Virus record (IMG/VR): IMGVR_UViG_3300037504_000230
Location: 1-56,801 of that record
Source of the DNA: a virus
Direction: 5' to 3' (one strand)
Length of the DNA: 56,801 nucleotides
Part shown: piece by piece, positions 9,015 through 16,673 of the stretch
How positions within the stretch are numbered: the first letter of the stretch is position 1
Layout: every line of letters starts with the position of its first letter
Notes under the pieces: generated by a model
The model's input: the letters and a program-made list of their open reading frames with translations, nothing else
Told to the model about the DNA's origin: nothing
Database searches by the model: none
Position numbers and translations under genes: made by a program

Positions 9015-9679
9015 TGCGTCACCAGGCCCTTGTCCAGCCACCCGATAGCGCCGAGGATATCCGCGCCGTGGATACCACAGAACTCAGCCAGGCTCTCGGT
9101 AACTGTCAACGGATACTCTAGGAGTGCCTCAAATCCCACCTCACACCACTGACCATCGAAGTCGCCGATCTGCGTATTAAGCGCATTCTGCCAATTTAGC
9201 ATTAGCTCCCGCGCCTCGTCGTCGCTAAGCCTAAATTGCCCGCCATAGGCTAGGCGGCTATGGCGCTGGATACTGTGCACCACGGTGTCAAAATCGCGGT
9301 ACACTATAACTAGGCGCGTATCTACCCCGGCCTCGGCCAAAAGCGGCGTGATATGGTGCAGCGTAAAGCACGCGCGCGGAGACTTAAAGCCCCACAGTCG
9401 CTGGCGACTACAGGACTTAATCAGCCTGCGGTAAGCCTCGCGGTGCTGACCAGAGAGTACGTGGGCAAAGCGCGTTGTATAGCGCCGACCCGCGACGGCC
9501 TTATGAATGCCTTGCCAGCGGCGGTCCTCATAATAGCCGCGCTTATTGAGGTGATCACTGACTTGCAGGTGATCCTTGCCCATGTTCACGCCTAGGCGGC
9601 GCAGGGTCCCTGCGACGGCGGATGTGCCTGAGCGAGGGAGGCCCAAAACGATAATACAGCGGCTTGAGTTCGTGGTCAT
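9011..9679 (-). CDS. Sulfotransferase family protein
   Basis: 222 residues. An N-terminal P-loop-like PAPS-binding motif GLPRSGTSAVAGTL (about 13-26) and the 3'-phosphate motif VIVYRDFDTVVHS (about 130-142) are those of PAPS-dependent sulfotransferases. LWGFKSPRACF in between matches the conserved KSP element. GGAGG precedes the start, and its ATG overlaps the stop of the GT4 gene. A sulfotransferase in a phage tail operon is unusual. It probably sulfates a sugar made by the neighbouring glycosyltransferases, with PAPS supplied by the host (inference). Confidence 0.8.
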   Translation of the reverse strand: MTTNSSRCIIVLGLPRSGTSAVAGTLRRLGVNMGKDHLQVSDHLNKRGYYEDRRWQGIHKAVAGRRYTTRFAHVLSGQHREAYRRLIKSCSRQRLWGFKSPRACFTLHHITPLLAEAGVDTRLVIVYRDFDTVVHSIQRHSRLAYGGQFRLSDDEARELMLNWQNALNTQIGDFDGQWCEVGFEALLEYPLTVTESLAEFCGIHGADILGAIGWLDKGLVTQ

Positions 9680-10641
9680 CCTAAAGCCTCCCTCACCGCA
9701 TCCCAGAACATCTCCGTGCCGCGCCCTATATCATCGGGGCGGTTCTCAATCCACCACAACGCACCAACGCGGCCCTCAACTTTTAGCTCACAGCCCGCAT
9801 ACCACGCCTCAGCCACCACGCGCCCAAACGACTCCACCCATGTCGGGCGCATGATAAATGCTTTGGCGCGCCCGTACCACGACGGCATATCCTGCGGTGG
9901 TACAAATCCGTGAAACTTGAACCGTGACGGCAGGCTGTCTAGGCGATTGCCCCTCACGATATCGCCCACGAATTCAACGCTCTGACCAGTACGCAGCCCA
10001 TAATCTACCGCAAAATGGACGCCCTTAGTCACACCTACACGCCCAACGAAGAGATTCTCGATATCACGATCTTCGGGCGACAGTGCGGCGTTACGGAACT
10101 TATCTGCCTCAATCGGTGGCGGAATTAATTCGACGGGTACATCCGGACCTAGTGGGAATCCAAACCACTGGAGGTGCGTCAGTGAGTTGAAAATCAGTAG
10201 CGCGCTGTTATCTAATAGCCAGCGCCTTAGTTCGTGGTCGCCGACCGCCCATGGGTCCCGCACCTGCTTGATTACGGGCCTTAGCGCCAACTCCTCAATC
10301 CAGCGCTTGTCATATTGCGTGCAATTCTGGATAATGTAGGCGTCGAGGTCACGCGGCGGGCGCTTGTTAGGTGGGCAATAAACCAACTCAACGTTATCGG
10401 GCGCCGCGTTGTGTAGTAGGCCCCAGGAAATCTCAGAGCCGCCAATGAATCCAGGATTGTCTTTAAGCCAGCCGATGCGTAGACGGTTAGTATCCGGCGG
10501 GGCTGTATCAGGCCTCGAATAGTCCGCGCTCAGCAGGCCGCCTTGGTCGCCAAGTCTAATAATTTGCCGGCCTAGCGCCGGAGCCATTGCTGTGCCGCCA
10601 GTATCTATAATCGTAAGCTCATGTGTTGTGCTCCCTACCAT
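9676..10641 (-). CDS. GT4-family glycosyltransferase (GT-B fold)
   Basis: 321 residues from ATG 10641, chosen because GGAGGTGGAGCT precedes it. A longer frame upstream overlaps the previous gene. Near the N-terminus are GWLKDNPGFIGGSEISW and IFNSLTHLQWF. The second Rossmann half has LFVGRVGVTKGVHF and the E-x7-E donor motif ESFGRVVAE near residue 275. These are typical of retaining GT4 enzymes using nucleotide sugars. It overlaps both neighbours, so it is co-translated with the other GT4 gene and the sulfotransferase. Confidence 0.8.
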   Translation of the reverse strand: MVGSTTHELTIIDTGGTAMAPALGRQIIRLGDQGGLLSADYSRPDTAPPDTNRLRIGWLKDNPGFIGGSEISWGLLHNAAPDNVELVYCPPNKRPPRDLDAYIIQNCTQYDKRWIEELALRPVIKQVRDPWAVGDHELRRWLLDNSALLIFNSLTHLQWFGFPLGPDVPVELIPPPIEADKFRNAALSPEDRDIENLFVGRVGVTKGVHFAVDYGLRTGQSVEFVGDIVRGNRLDSLPSRFKFHGFVPPQDMPSWYGRAKAFIMRPTWVESFGRVVAEAWYAGCELKVEGRVGALWWIENRPDDIGRGTEMFWDAVREALG

Positions 10642-11783
10642 AGCTCCACCTCCACCCTCTCGATAAATGGGCGCCAGCGCTGTTCCCATACCGCGTCATG
10701 GCCATAGCGCGCCTCCAGCAGCCCGCGTGACTCATTGAGCTCGTACATATCCCGATGCTCATAGTAGTATTCGAGCGCATTTAGAACATCAGGTACACTT
10801 GGTGTATCCCAATAATACTCTAATGATGGAATCCACATGCGCTGCGCTGTCGGCACCGTAGTACCATAGATATTAATTTCACCGTGAGCGTGCGCGTCCT
10901 GTGTAATCACCGGCACACCGCAGGCCTGCGCCTCTAGAACCGGAAATCCAAACCCCTCAGCCTTACTTGGCGCAAGCAGAACATCACTGGCCTGGTAAAT
11001 CTCGGCCATCTGATCGTCGCCGATACCCATATAAATAGCATCCTGAGGTGCATAAATCACACGCTCCGACTCAATTCCCAGGCGCTCGAAGTGATTCACG
11101 AAGTTCATACCATCCTGGATAGGCGTGAGCATCGTATGGATATAAGCATATGTATCTCCATGACTTCTCAGGAATGCCGATAGAGCTTGAACCACCTCCC
11201 CCCACGCCTTCCGACACGGAAAGCCCTTATTCGCGCCCACTGACGTAACAATGAATCCGTCTTGTGGTAAGCGCAGTTTACGTCTTAGTAACGCCTTTGT
11301 CTCGGCGTTCACCGGTTTGAATAACTTGAAGTCAAACCCCGGCGGCATGTACGTGTTAGCAATTCCCGCCCGTTCTAACTCATCGGACGCCCACATAGTG
11401 TACGTCGTTACATAGTCCGCGTGCGCCAGGCATTGTATCGCGCGCGGCGGAACGGGTACATTATCTAGCGGGAAATAGGCGATCCACGGGACTGGGATCA
11501 TGCGATAAATATCGGGCGGGAACGCCCATACATCGTAGATTGTCATCACGATATCTGCATTAAAGTGCTCGCACGCCGCCTTGATCGCGTCTACGCCCAG
11601 CCGCTTACTATGCGGCGGATATACAACAGTACCATGCCAGCGGATAGCGGCGCCACTAAGGCCGTGCTTGGCCAGAATCGCTACCTCATGTCCATCGGCC
11701 TTAAGGCGTGCTGTAATATCCCGCGCCTGACGCCCGTAAGCCGTGGTGTCCCACGGCGCATCAGTCCAGAGCAACCAGCGCAT
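10635..11783 (-). CDS. GT4-family glycosyltransferase (GT-B fold)
   Basis: 382 residues. The start MRWLLWTDAPWDTTAYGRQA resembles GT4 enzymes with an N-terminal acceptor domain. The C-terminal half has DVLLAPSKAEGFGFPVLEAQACGVPV, which contains the E-x7-E motif (EGFGFPVLE). It is the first enzyme of the cassette in transcription order, following a 66-residue coiled-coil gene whose stop overlaps its start. Length is normal for the family, so it is likely an active transferase. The acceptor is unknown. Confidence 0.85.
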   Translation of the reverse strand: MRWLLWTDAPWDTTAYGRQARDITARLKADGHEVAILAKHGLSGAAIRWHGTVVYPPHSKRLGVDAIKAACEHFNADIVMTIYDVWAFPPDIYRMIPVPWIAYFPLDNVPVPPRAIQCLAHADYVTTYTMWASDELERAGIANTYMPPGFDFKLFKPVNAETKALLRRKLRLPQDGFIVTSVGANKGFPCRKAWGEVVQALSAFLRSHGDTYAYIHTMLTPIQDGMNFVNHFERLGIESERVIYAPQDAIYMGIGDDQMAEIYQASDVLLAPSKAEGFGFPVLEAQACGVPVITQDAHAHGEINIYGTTVPTAQRMWIPSLEYYWDTPSVPDVLNALEYYYEHRDMYELNESRGLLEARYGHDAVWEQRWRPFIERVEVELW

Positions 11784-11983
11784 CAGTCATCGTCCTTTCG
11801 GTAAACGGGCATATCTACCGCTTTGGCCTGATCCTGTTCTAGCTCTGTGATGCGTTGTTGTTGCTCGTTATGCCTCACCACAATAGCCTGCACCGCCTGC
11901 TGTGCTTGGACATGCTGCTGGCGCGTGAGGGACACCTGTGATACAATATTGTCTATAAGTTGTACTGCTTGCTCAAAGTCCAT
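11783..11983 (-). CDS. Small coiled-coil protein
   Basis: 66 residues, start at ATG 11983 behind CTTGGAGGTTTAAA. The sequence is glutamine-rich, with heptads across residues 5-55, and predicted to form one coiled coil. No family recognised. Its stop overlaps the start of the first glycosyltransferase, so it belongs to the cassette operon. It could be a tail-associated peptide or a partner of the transferases. Confidence 0.7.
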   Translation of the reverse strand: MDFEQAVQLIDNIVSQVSLTRQQHVQAQQAVQAIVVRHNEQQQRITELEQDQAKAVDMPVYRKDDD

Positions 11984-12001
11984 TTTAAACCTCCAAGGGT
12001 T

Positions 12002-12673
12002 TCAATTTCTTAAATAATCAATACTAATATCTATGATTTGTCGATATTCATTTAGGCTATCCTGGCGCTCGGCGATGCGATTCTCAATATGCGCCCGCCC
12101 GATACAGCAGCAGGCGTCATCATAGCCGTTAAAGCAGTCGATCACGGCCTCGGCTAGCTCATCCGCGCCGTCGCCCCCGTAGGCGCCGGATGTAGTCGGG
12201 AATGACTGACCATAGCAGTCAAGTTGCACCGTAGATACACTGCGCCCGGTTGCCCGATCGTGCGTGCGGAAAATTGCGTCAGTGTCTGCGATGGGCACAT
12301 GGTATACGATTAGCGGGTACGTGGCTTTCTCTGGGACGCGGTCTGGGTAAATACTTGCGCCCACGATGTCGGTCACACCAGAGCACGCACGTAGTCTGCG
12401 ACTGACCATGGCGCGTAACGTCCCGCAAATCCCTACGACGGCGCTATCCGTAAACGAGTCAGTATCCTTTGTAGCCGTGATGCTGATGCTCTGAATGTCG
12501 ACCGGGCACGTAAACGAGTAGTCCGCCGATGTCGTGCCCTGGCCCGCGTCGGGGTCAGGCGACCACGTCAGCGTCACGCCAGGCTCGCCCACGGGCGCAA
12601 TCGTCGCCGTGAACGTATAGGTACCCGGCGCGTTAACCGTCGGCGCCGTGATCGTCACGCCAGTTAGAGTCAT
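12002..12673 (-). CDS. Tail terminator (DUF3168-like) with N-terminal Ig/PKD-like domain
   Basis: 223 residues. Residues about 1-80 look like a bacterial Ig or PKD-type fold (APGTYTFTATI and TSADYSFTCP). The remainder (LRAMVSRRLRACSGVTDIVG, IYPDRVPEKATYPLIVYHVP) matches tail terminator/completion proteins of the DUF3168 group. The ATG overlaps the stop of the beta-helix gene. Terminator proteins form the ring that closes the tail tube at the head-proximal end. The added Ig-like domain would decorate that ring. Confidence 0.7.
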   Translation of the reverse strand: MTLTGVTITAPTVNAPGTYTFTATIAPVGEPGVTLTWSPDPDAGQGTTSADYSFTCPVDIQSISITATKDTDSFTDSAVVGICGTLRAMVSRRLRACSGVTDIVGASIYPDRVPEKATYPLIVYHVPIADTDAIFRTHDRATGRSVSTVQLDCYGQSFPTTSGAYGGDGADELAEAVIDCFNGYDDACCCIGRAHIENRIAERQDSLNEYRQIIDISIDYLRN

Positions 12674-13644
12674 TCGCTGTAGTGGTTGTCCGAGAAGTTA
12701 GCGCCTAATGCCTGCGCTTGCGCTACAGTACAATCATAGGTCGCGGCGTCAGTAGCCGTCTCATACCAGTTATCGCACACGAGGCCGTCACACGTCGGTC
12801 CGCCAGCCTGATTAAAGTCGATAGCGTCAGTATAATCTATAAATGTGTTGGATTTATAGAGAAAGTTTTGCGGCGTCGCAGTTGATACATGCTCGATGCC
12901 GTTTATGTTATCCACGAAATGGCAGGCGACGACGTGGTTATGATCTGGGTTGTTGCTCGATGTGCTATCGAAAATAATACCGGCGTCAAAACCCTCGAAT
13001 ACGCAATTCTCGATACGATTATAAGATCCGGCCTGGAATTCGATACCATAATCATTACCCCACCAGTCCACGAAGCGGCAATTCTTAATGTAACAGAATC
13101 CGCCATTATAGGATCCGCCCTCCCCGTCGAAACACATTGCGCCCGCACTGTCGGAGCAGTCATCACTCTGGCCGCTGGCGGATGTGTTGCGTGTGACGAA
13201 CTCTAGGCCGATGATAGCACAACTCTCCTGAATTATGATAGTCGGCCCGGAGTCATAAGAGGCGGCGGGATAGGTGCTGAAACTTACTTCACCCTGCTGC
13301 CATGGATTCGCGCCTAGGTCGCTAGCGATAATTGTGACCCCGCGCTTATTAACGGTGATAGCGCTAGTCGGGTTCTCGGTGCCCGGCATACGAACTATAA
13401 TATCGCCGTTACCGCTAGTGGTGGCATTAATGCCTGCTTGAAGCGTGGCGAACGCCCGGTCTGGCCCGGTGCCATCATTGCTGTCGCTGCCATTAGTCGG
13501 ATCCACGAAAAATACATCACCGGTCCGCGTGGGCGGCATAAATGACGTAGTAATGTCGTTTACCCAGTCCTGCGGATCCCTCATCTGAAAATACCTGCGC
13601 AGCCAGGCCGCCGTGCGGACTGACCCTGCGGTTGCTACTGTCAT
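12670..13644 (-). CDS. Right-handed beta-helix protein inserted in neck/tail operon
   Basis: 324 residues. A short helical N-terminus is followed by FFVDPTNGSDSNDGTGPDRAFATLQAGIN, the entry motif of pectate-lyase-like beta-helix proteins. A run of short repeats follows with GIEF, NRIENCVFEGF, GIIFDSTS and NHVVACHFVDN steps. No obvious catalytic residues can be identified by eye. It sits between the neck gene (HK97 gp10-like) and the tail terminator, an unusual place for a spike-like protein, so it may be a neck whisker or collar appendage. It resembles the beta-helix protein at 51955-53331 in its entry motif. Confidence 0.7.
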   Translation of the reverse strand: MTVATAGSVRTAAWLRRYFQMRDPQDWVNDITTSFMPPTRTGDVFFVDPTNGSDSNDGTGPDRAFATLQAGINATTSGNGDIIVRMPGTENPTSAITVNKRGVTIIASDLGANPWQQGEVSFSTYPAASYDSGPTIIIQESCAIIGLEFVTRNTSASGQSDDCSDSAGAMCFDGEGGSYNGGFCYIKNCRFVDWWGNDYGIEFQAGSYNRIENCVFEGFDAGIIFDSTSSNNPDHNHVVACHFVDNINGIEHVSTATPQNFLYKSNTFIDYTDAIDFNQAGGPTCDGLVCDNWYETATDAATYDCTVAQAQALGANFSDNHYSE

Positions 13645-13645
13645 A

Positions 13646-14122
13646 TCATATTCCTCCTAAAATTATACTTGCCGTTTCATCAGCTATCACCTGCGCAGCT
13701 TTACGCTCCGCATTTCTGACGCCCGGTCTAAAATGCGGGCTCGCCGGGATAGTGTACGTCGTCGAAAGCGCCAACGCCTTCCACATGTCCTCTTTAGTCT
13801 CCGCGAACTTGGCCCAGAAGAATCGCCGCTGACGGTCCGTGATGCGCTGGCGTGGCAAGCCGAACTCCTGGGCGAATACGTAAGGCAATGGCCCTTCAAT
13901 CATGTGAACCTCGCGCGGCCCAACCTTCTGCACATGAACCGAGTTATACAATGCCTTGGTATCGATAAGGTCACGCGCCTGGATTTGGTCGCGCACGCTG
14001 TCGGCTAGTACCTCGCCGCCCGCCATCAATGCTGGCGTGACGGCCTTATCGCCTAACTTGCCCAGCTTACTAAGTTGGGCCGATAAATTATCTAATCCCT
14101 GTACCTCGGCCTGGCGTGCCAT
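13646..14122 (-). CDS. Head-tail joining / tail completion protein (HK97 gp10-like)
   Basis: 158 residues. The N-terminal helix QGLDNLSAQLSKLGKL, then VLADSVRDQIQARDLIDTKALYNSV and the C-terminal PASPHFRPGVRNAERKA match the HK97 gp10 family. Its position after the head-closure gene agrees. It acts where the completed tail docks on the head. Confidence 0.8.
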   Translation of the reverse strand: MARQAEVQGLDNLSAQLSKLGKLGDKAVTPALMAGGEVLADSVRDQIQARDLIDTKALYNSVHVQKVGPREVHMIEGPLPYVFAQEFGLPRQRITDRQRRFFWAKFAETKEDMWKALALSTTYTIPASPHFRPGVRNAERKAAQVIADETASIILGGI

Positions 14123-14490
14123 TATTCAATCCGCTCCAATTTTACATAGATGTGGTGAGATGTCGTTGAATTGCGCTTATATAGTTCCTCTACCGTCAGC
14201 GGGCCCGACTCAACCGACGCGCTGCCTCGCGTAAATACAATGTTCGTAATCCGATCCTCCTCTTGGATATCAGTGCCGGACGGCAGCATAAGGAACGGCT
14301 CCTCTAGCATCTGTAGCCCCGCGCCCTCATCCGCGATACGCTCTTGGTCCTCGACGTAGCGACATGAGAACGATCCAAGGTTTGAATACGTCCGCGTCGG
14401 CTCGCCCGTAAACGATGCATAAGATAGGCTCCCGCGCTGAATAATACAGGTGTGGATGTAATGGCGTAATAGGTGAATAGGCGTCGTCAT
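14122..14490 (-). CDS. Head closure / head-tail adaptor protein
   Basis: 122 residues, beta-rich and overlapping both neighbours by a few bases. Position (after the gp6-like adaptor, before the gp10-like protein), size and the pattern DRITNIVFTRG fit SPP1 gp16/HK97 gp9-like stopper proteins. Similarity is weak by eye, so the call is mostly from synteny. Confidence 0.6.
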   Translation of the reverse strand: MTTPIHLLRHYIHTCIIQRGSLSYASFTGEPTRTYSNLGSFSCRYVEDQERIADEGAGLQMLEEPFLMLPSGTDIQEEDRITNIVFTRGSASVESGPLTVEELYKRNSTTSHHIYVKLERIE

Positions 14491-14951
14491 TGATAGTCAA
14501 TCTCGATCTTCTGGTTGATGTCTTCGATGTCACGGCGGCTGATTACGTCAAATGACGCGCGCTTGACACCCCCCCCCGCGATTTCCGCTAGGTAGCCAGA
14601 GCAATCCATGGCCTCAGCCTGCTGCCCATAGAGGGACGCGCGTAGAGCGAACCCCTCTTTGCCCATATAGGCTACGCGCCACTCGCCCGCCACGTCCTCA
14701 GATTTAGTCTGTCGCTCGCTGACCGTGACCATATGCGCGGCGACTAGGGCGGCGATCTCGCAATAGGCGTCATTGCCGCCGCAGTCGCTAAGTTCGCCGA
14801 TTAGCGGCTCAGTGTAGAAGTACGCCTGATTGATGCGCAGGTTCAATTGCGCATCCGTGAGATTTGTCCCTGTAGGCGCGAGTATATCCGAGATATAGCT
14901 GGCGTCCACGCCGGAGCATAGCGCGGCGAACGTGGCGTTGATCGTCGCCAT
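14487..14951 (-). CDS. Head-tail connector adaptor (gp6-like)
   Basis: 154 residues, mainly helical. ATINATFAALCSGVDASYISD and LNLRINQAYFYTEPL, with EIAALVAAHMVTV, fit the DNA-packaging/adaptor protein family that binds below the portal. A nine-base C run (in the region 14569-14577) encodes a glycine stretch and is a possible sequencing or slippage hotspot. Start at ATG 14951 overlaps the stop of the 53-residue gene upstream. Confidence 0.6.
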   Translation of the reverse strand: MATINATFAALCSGVDASYISDILAPTGTNLTDAQLNLRINQAYFYTEPLIGELSDCGGNDAYCEIAALVAAHMVTVSERQTKSEDVAGEWRVAYMGKEGFALRASLYGQQAEAMDCSGYLAEIAGGGVKRASFDVISRRDIEDINQKIEIDYQ

Positions 14952-15112
14952 TACAGCGCCTCGAATTTCTCGCGGTTGGCGATATATTCCTCTTCGGGAA
15001 TTTCGCCTTCCATACCGGGCTTCAGGACAGTGGCTGGTTGACCGTCTTTTCCCTCGCCGGTTACATGCGTGCCGACTAGCACGCGGACCTTAACCTTCTT
15101 ACTCGTTGCCAT
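14951..15112 (-). CDS. Small protein between capsid and connector genes
   Basis: 53 residues, ATG 15112 with a perfect AGGAGGT six bases upstream and TAA overlapping the next ATG (TAATG). It begins MATSKKVKVRVLVGTHVTG and ends with acidic EIPEEEYIANREKFEAL. Short capsid-to-connector proteins of this kind are common in siphovirus head modules. No function is recognised. Confidence 0.75.
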   Translation of the reverse strand: MATSKKVKVRVLVGTHVTGEGKDGQPATVLKPGMEGEIPEEEYIANREKFEAL

Positions 15113-15131
15113 ATCTACCTCCTAGGGTTAT

Positions 15132-16166
15132 TTAGCAACTGGTCACGTGGGCGATGCCCGCGTTGCCAGCATAATCAGTCTTCAGTCGGGCGACTCCGGC
15201 CCACATCACTGCAAAGTAAACACGGCTCTGATCCGGCGCCTCCCAGCGCATATTCTCCATGCCCATCGCGACCAACAGGTCGATCACGTTGGCTTCCGGC
15301 TGATACCACACCATTTCTCCGGCTGGCATTAAGTCGTTGACCTTCACAAAATTGATAAAGGGTAGGTTCTCAATCACCTGCAAGGCGCTCATGCCCGTGC
15401 CGTCGGTGTAACGATTTAGCATCTCGATATACTGTGTGTTGGCGATATAGACATTAAATGGGCCATAGTAGCGATTGCCGGAGAGGGTTGTGAATACGCC
15501 CAGGAATGTATCTAGGATATTACTGATGGTCCCGAAGTCGCCGCCACCAAACGCGGCGGCAGTGCCCGTGGTACGCGCTGCTAGTGTACGCAGGCCAGGG
15601 ATCGTATTGCCGCCCACATTAACATCGGTGTTGCCGTTGATAATCGTGTCCTCAACCTTCTCGACGACGGCGACGGTGGCCTCCTCGGCCTCGGTGGTTT
15701 CGATGGGGCGGCCATTTAGGCTGTAGGTTTCTAGCTCGCGTCGCCCGAAATCGTAGGTCGTGTGGATGATCGGGACGGGCACCGCGTAGTATTTCGTGTC
15801 CGTGCGGTCACTGTCTACTGCGCTACCGAATTCCAACGTCACATCAGCCTCGATGCGTTCGGAGCTGACGCCCCACTCGCTCTCATATGCGCCGATGGGC
15901 CAGTCGCGCTCCAGGTTGGCAGGTGGTCCAGCTAGGTCGTCGAGTACATTAATGCGCTGGCTAACGCGGCGGGCGATAGCCTTGTCTAACTGGCTCCAAT
16001 CTTTCTCATTTAGATAAGCATTCCGAGTCAGATCGCCCTTAGCGTTGCAGGCGAGTCCATTGGCATTGAAGTACTCTGGCCGCCATACATGGTCCAGGAT
16101 GCTTTGGCGTGCCAGCGCCCAAGCATTCGCGGTGCTGAAAATACCTTTAGTCGTTTTCGCTCTCAT
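15132..16166 (-). CDS. Major capsid protein (HK97 fold, encapsulin-like)
   Basis: 344 residues, ATG 16166 after GGAGGAGAC. Sequence blocks RRELETYSLNGRPIET (E-loop/spine region), EKVEDTIING and the C-terminal VARLKTDYAGNAGIAHVTSC fit encapsulin-like major capsid proteins. It follows a protease/scaffold gene and a decoration-like gene and precedes the connector, the standard order. It is the main shell subunit. Confidence 0.8.
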   Translation of the reverse strand: MRAKTTKGIFSTANAWALARQSILDHVWRPEYFNANGLACNAKGDLTRNAYLNEKDWSQLDKAIARRVSQRINVLDDLAGPPANLERDWPIGAYESEWGVSSERIEADVTLEFGSAVDSDRTDTKYYAVPVPIIHTTYDFGRRELETYSLNGRPIETTEAEEATVAVVEKVEDTIINGNTDVNVGGNTIPGLRTLAARTTGTAAAFGGGDFGTISNILDTFLGVFTTLSGNRYYGPFNVYIANTQYIEMLNRYTDGTGMSALQVIENLPFINFVKVNDLMPAGEMVWYQPEANVIDLLVAMGMENMRWEAPDQSRVYFAVMWAGVARLKTDYAGNAGIAHVTSC

Positions 16167-16175
16167 GTCTCCTCC

Positions 16176-16673
16176 TCAGATAATCCGTACTTTGATGCGG
16201 GCGTACGTGGTTTCGCCAGAGTTATCGACGTCCTCGGCGGGGATACCCACGATTTCGTTATCCTGCAAATCTGTGCCCGACGCAACCAACACACCGCCCG
16301 CGCCATCACTCACAAGCTGGCTGACGCCCTCGACGGCGGTTGCACTGCCCGACGCGCTACCTAACAACATTAGGCATACGTCGCCCGGCGTCGCCTGGAT
16401 GTAGCGCACGCTCTCGCCGGCCTTATAGTAGATGTCGATGGCGGCGGACGTGGGCGACGCGGCGGTGTTCGGGTAGTGACTCTCAAGTGCCACGAGTTTA
16501 CCAGGTAAGAAACTACCGCGCGTTGGGTGCGCAATCAGGCTGCCGCTGTTATTTTTTAGCAGCATGCCCGGCAGGCAGCGAAACGAACTCGACCCGCGCA
16601 TTTCCAATTGGACGCGGTCATGAGCATCCGCCGACTGTACTAAAATCCTATGTTCCGTAGTCGTCCTTGCCAT
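16176..16673 (-). CDS. Capsid decoration/stabilising protein
   Basis: 165 residues, beta-rich (LIAHPTRGSFLPGKLVALES, IDIYYKAGESVRYIQATPGDV). The segment resembles the decoration-type proteins encoded just before major capsid genes in many siphoviruses. It probably sits on the outside of the shell. The call is by position and general character. No specific catalytic motif is seen. Confidence 0.6.
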   Translation of the reverse strand: MARTTTEHRILVQSADAHDRVQLEMRGSSSFRCLPGMLLKNNSGSLIAHPTRGSFLPGKLVALESHYPNTAASPTSAAIDIYYKAGESVRYIQATPGDVCLMLLGSASGSATAVEGVSQLVSDGAGGVLVASGTDLQDNEIVGIPAEDVDNSGETTYARIKVRII

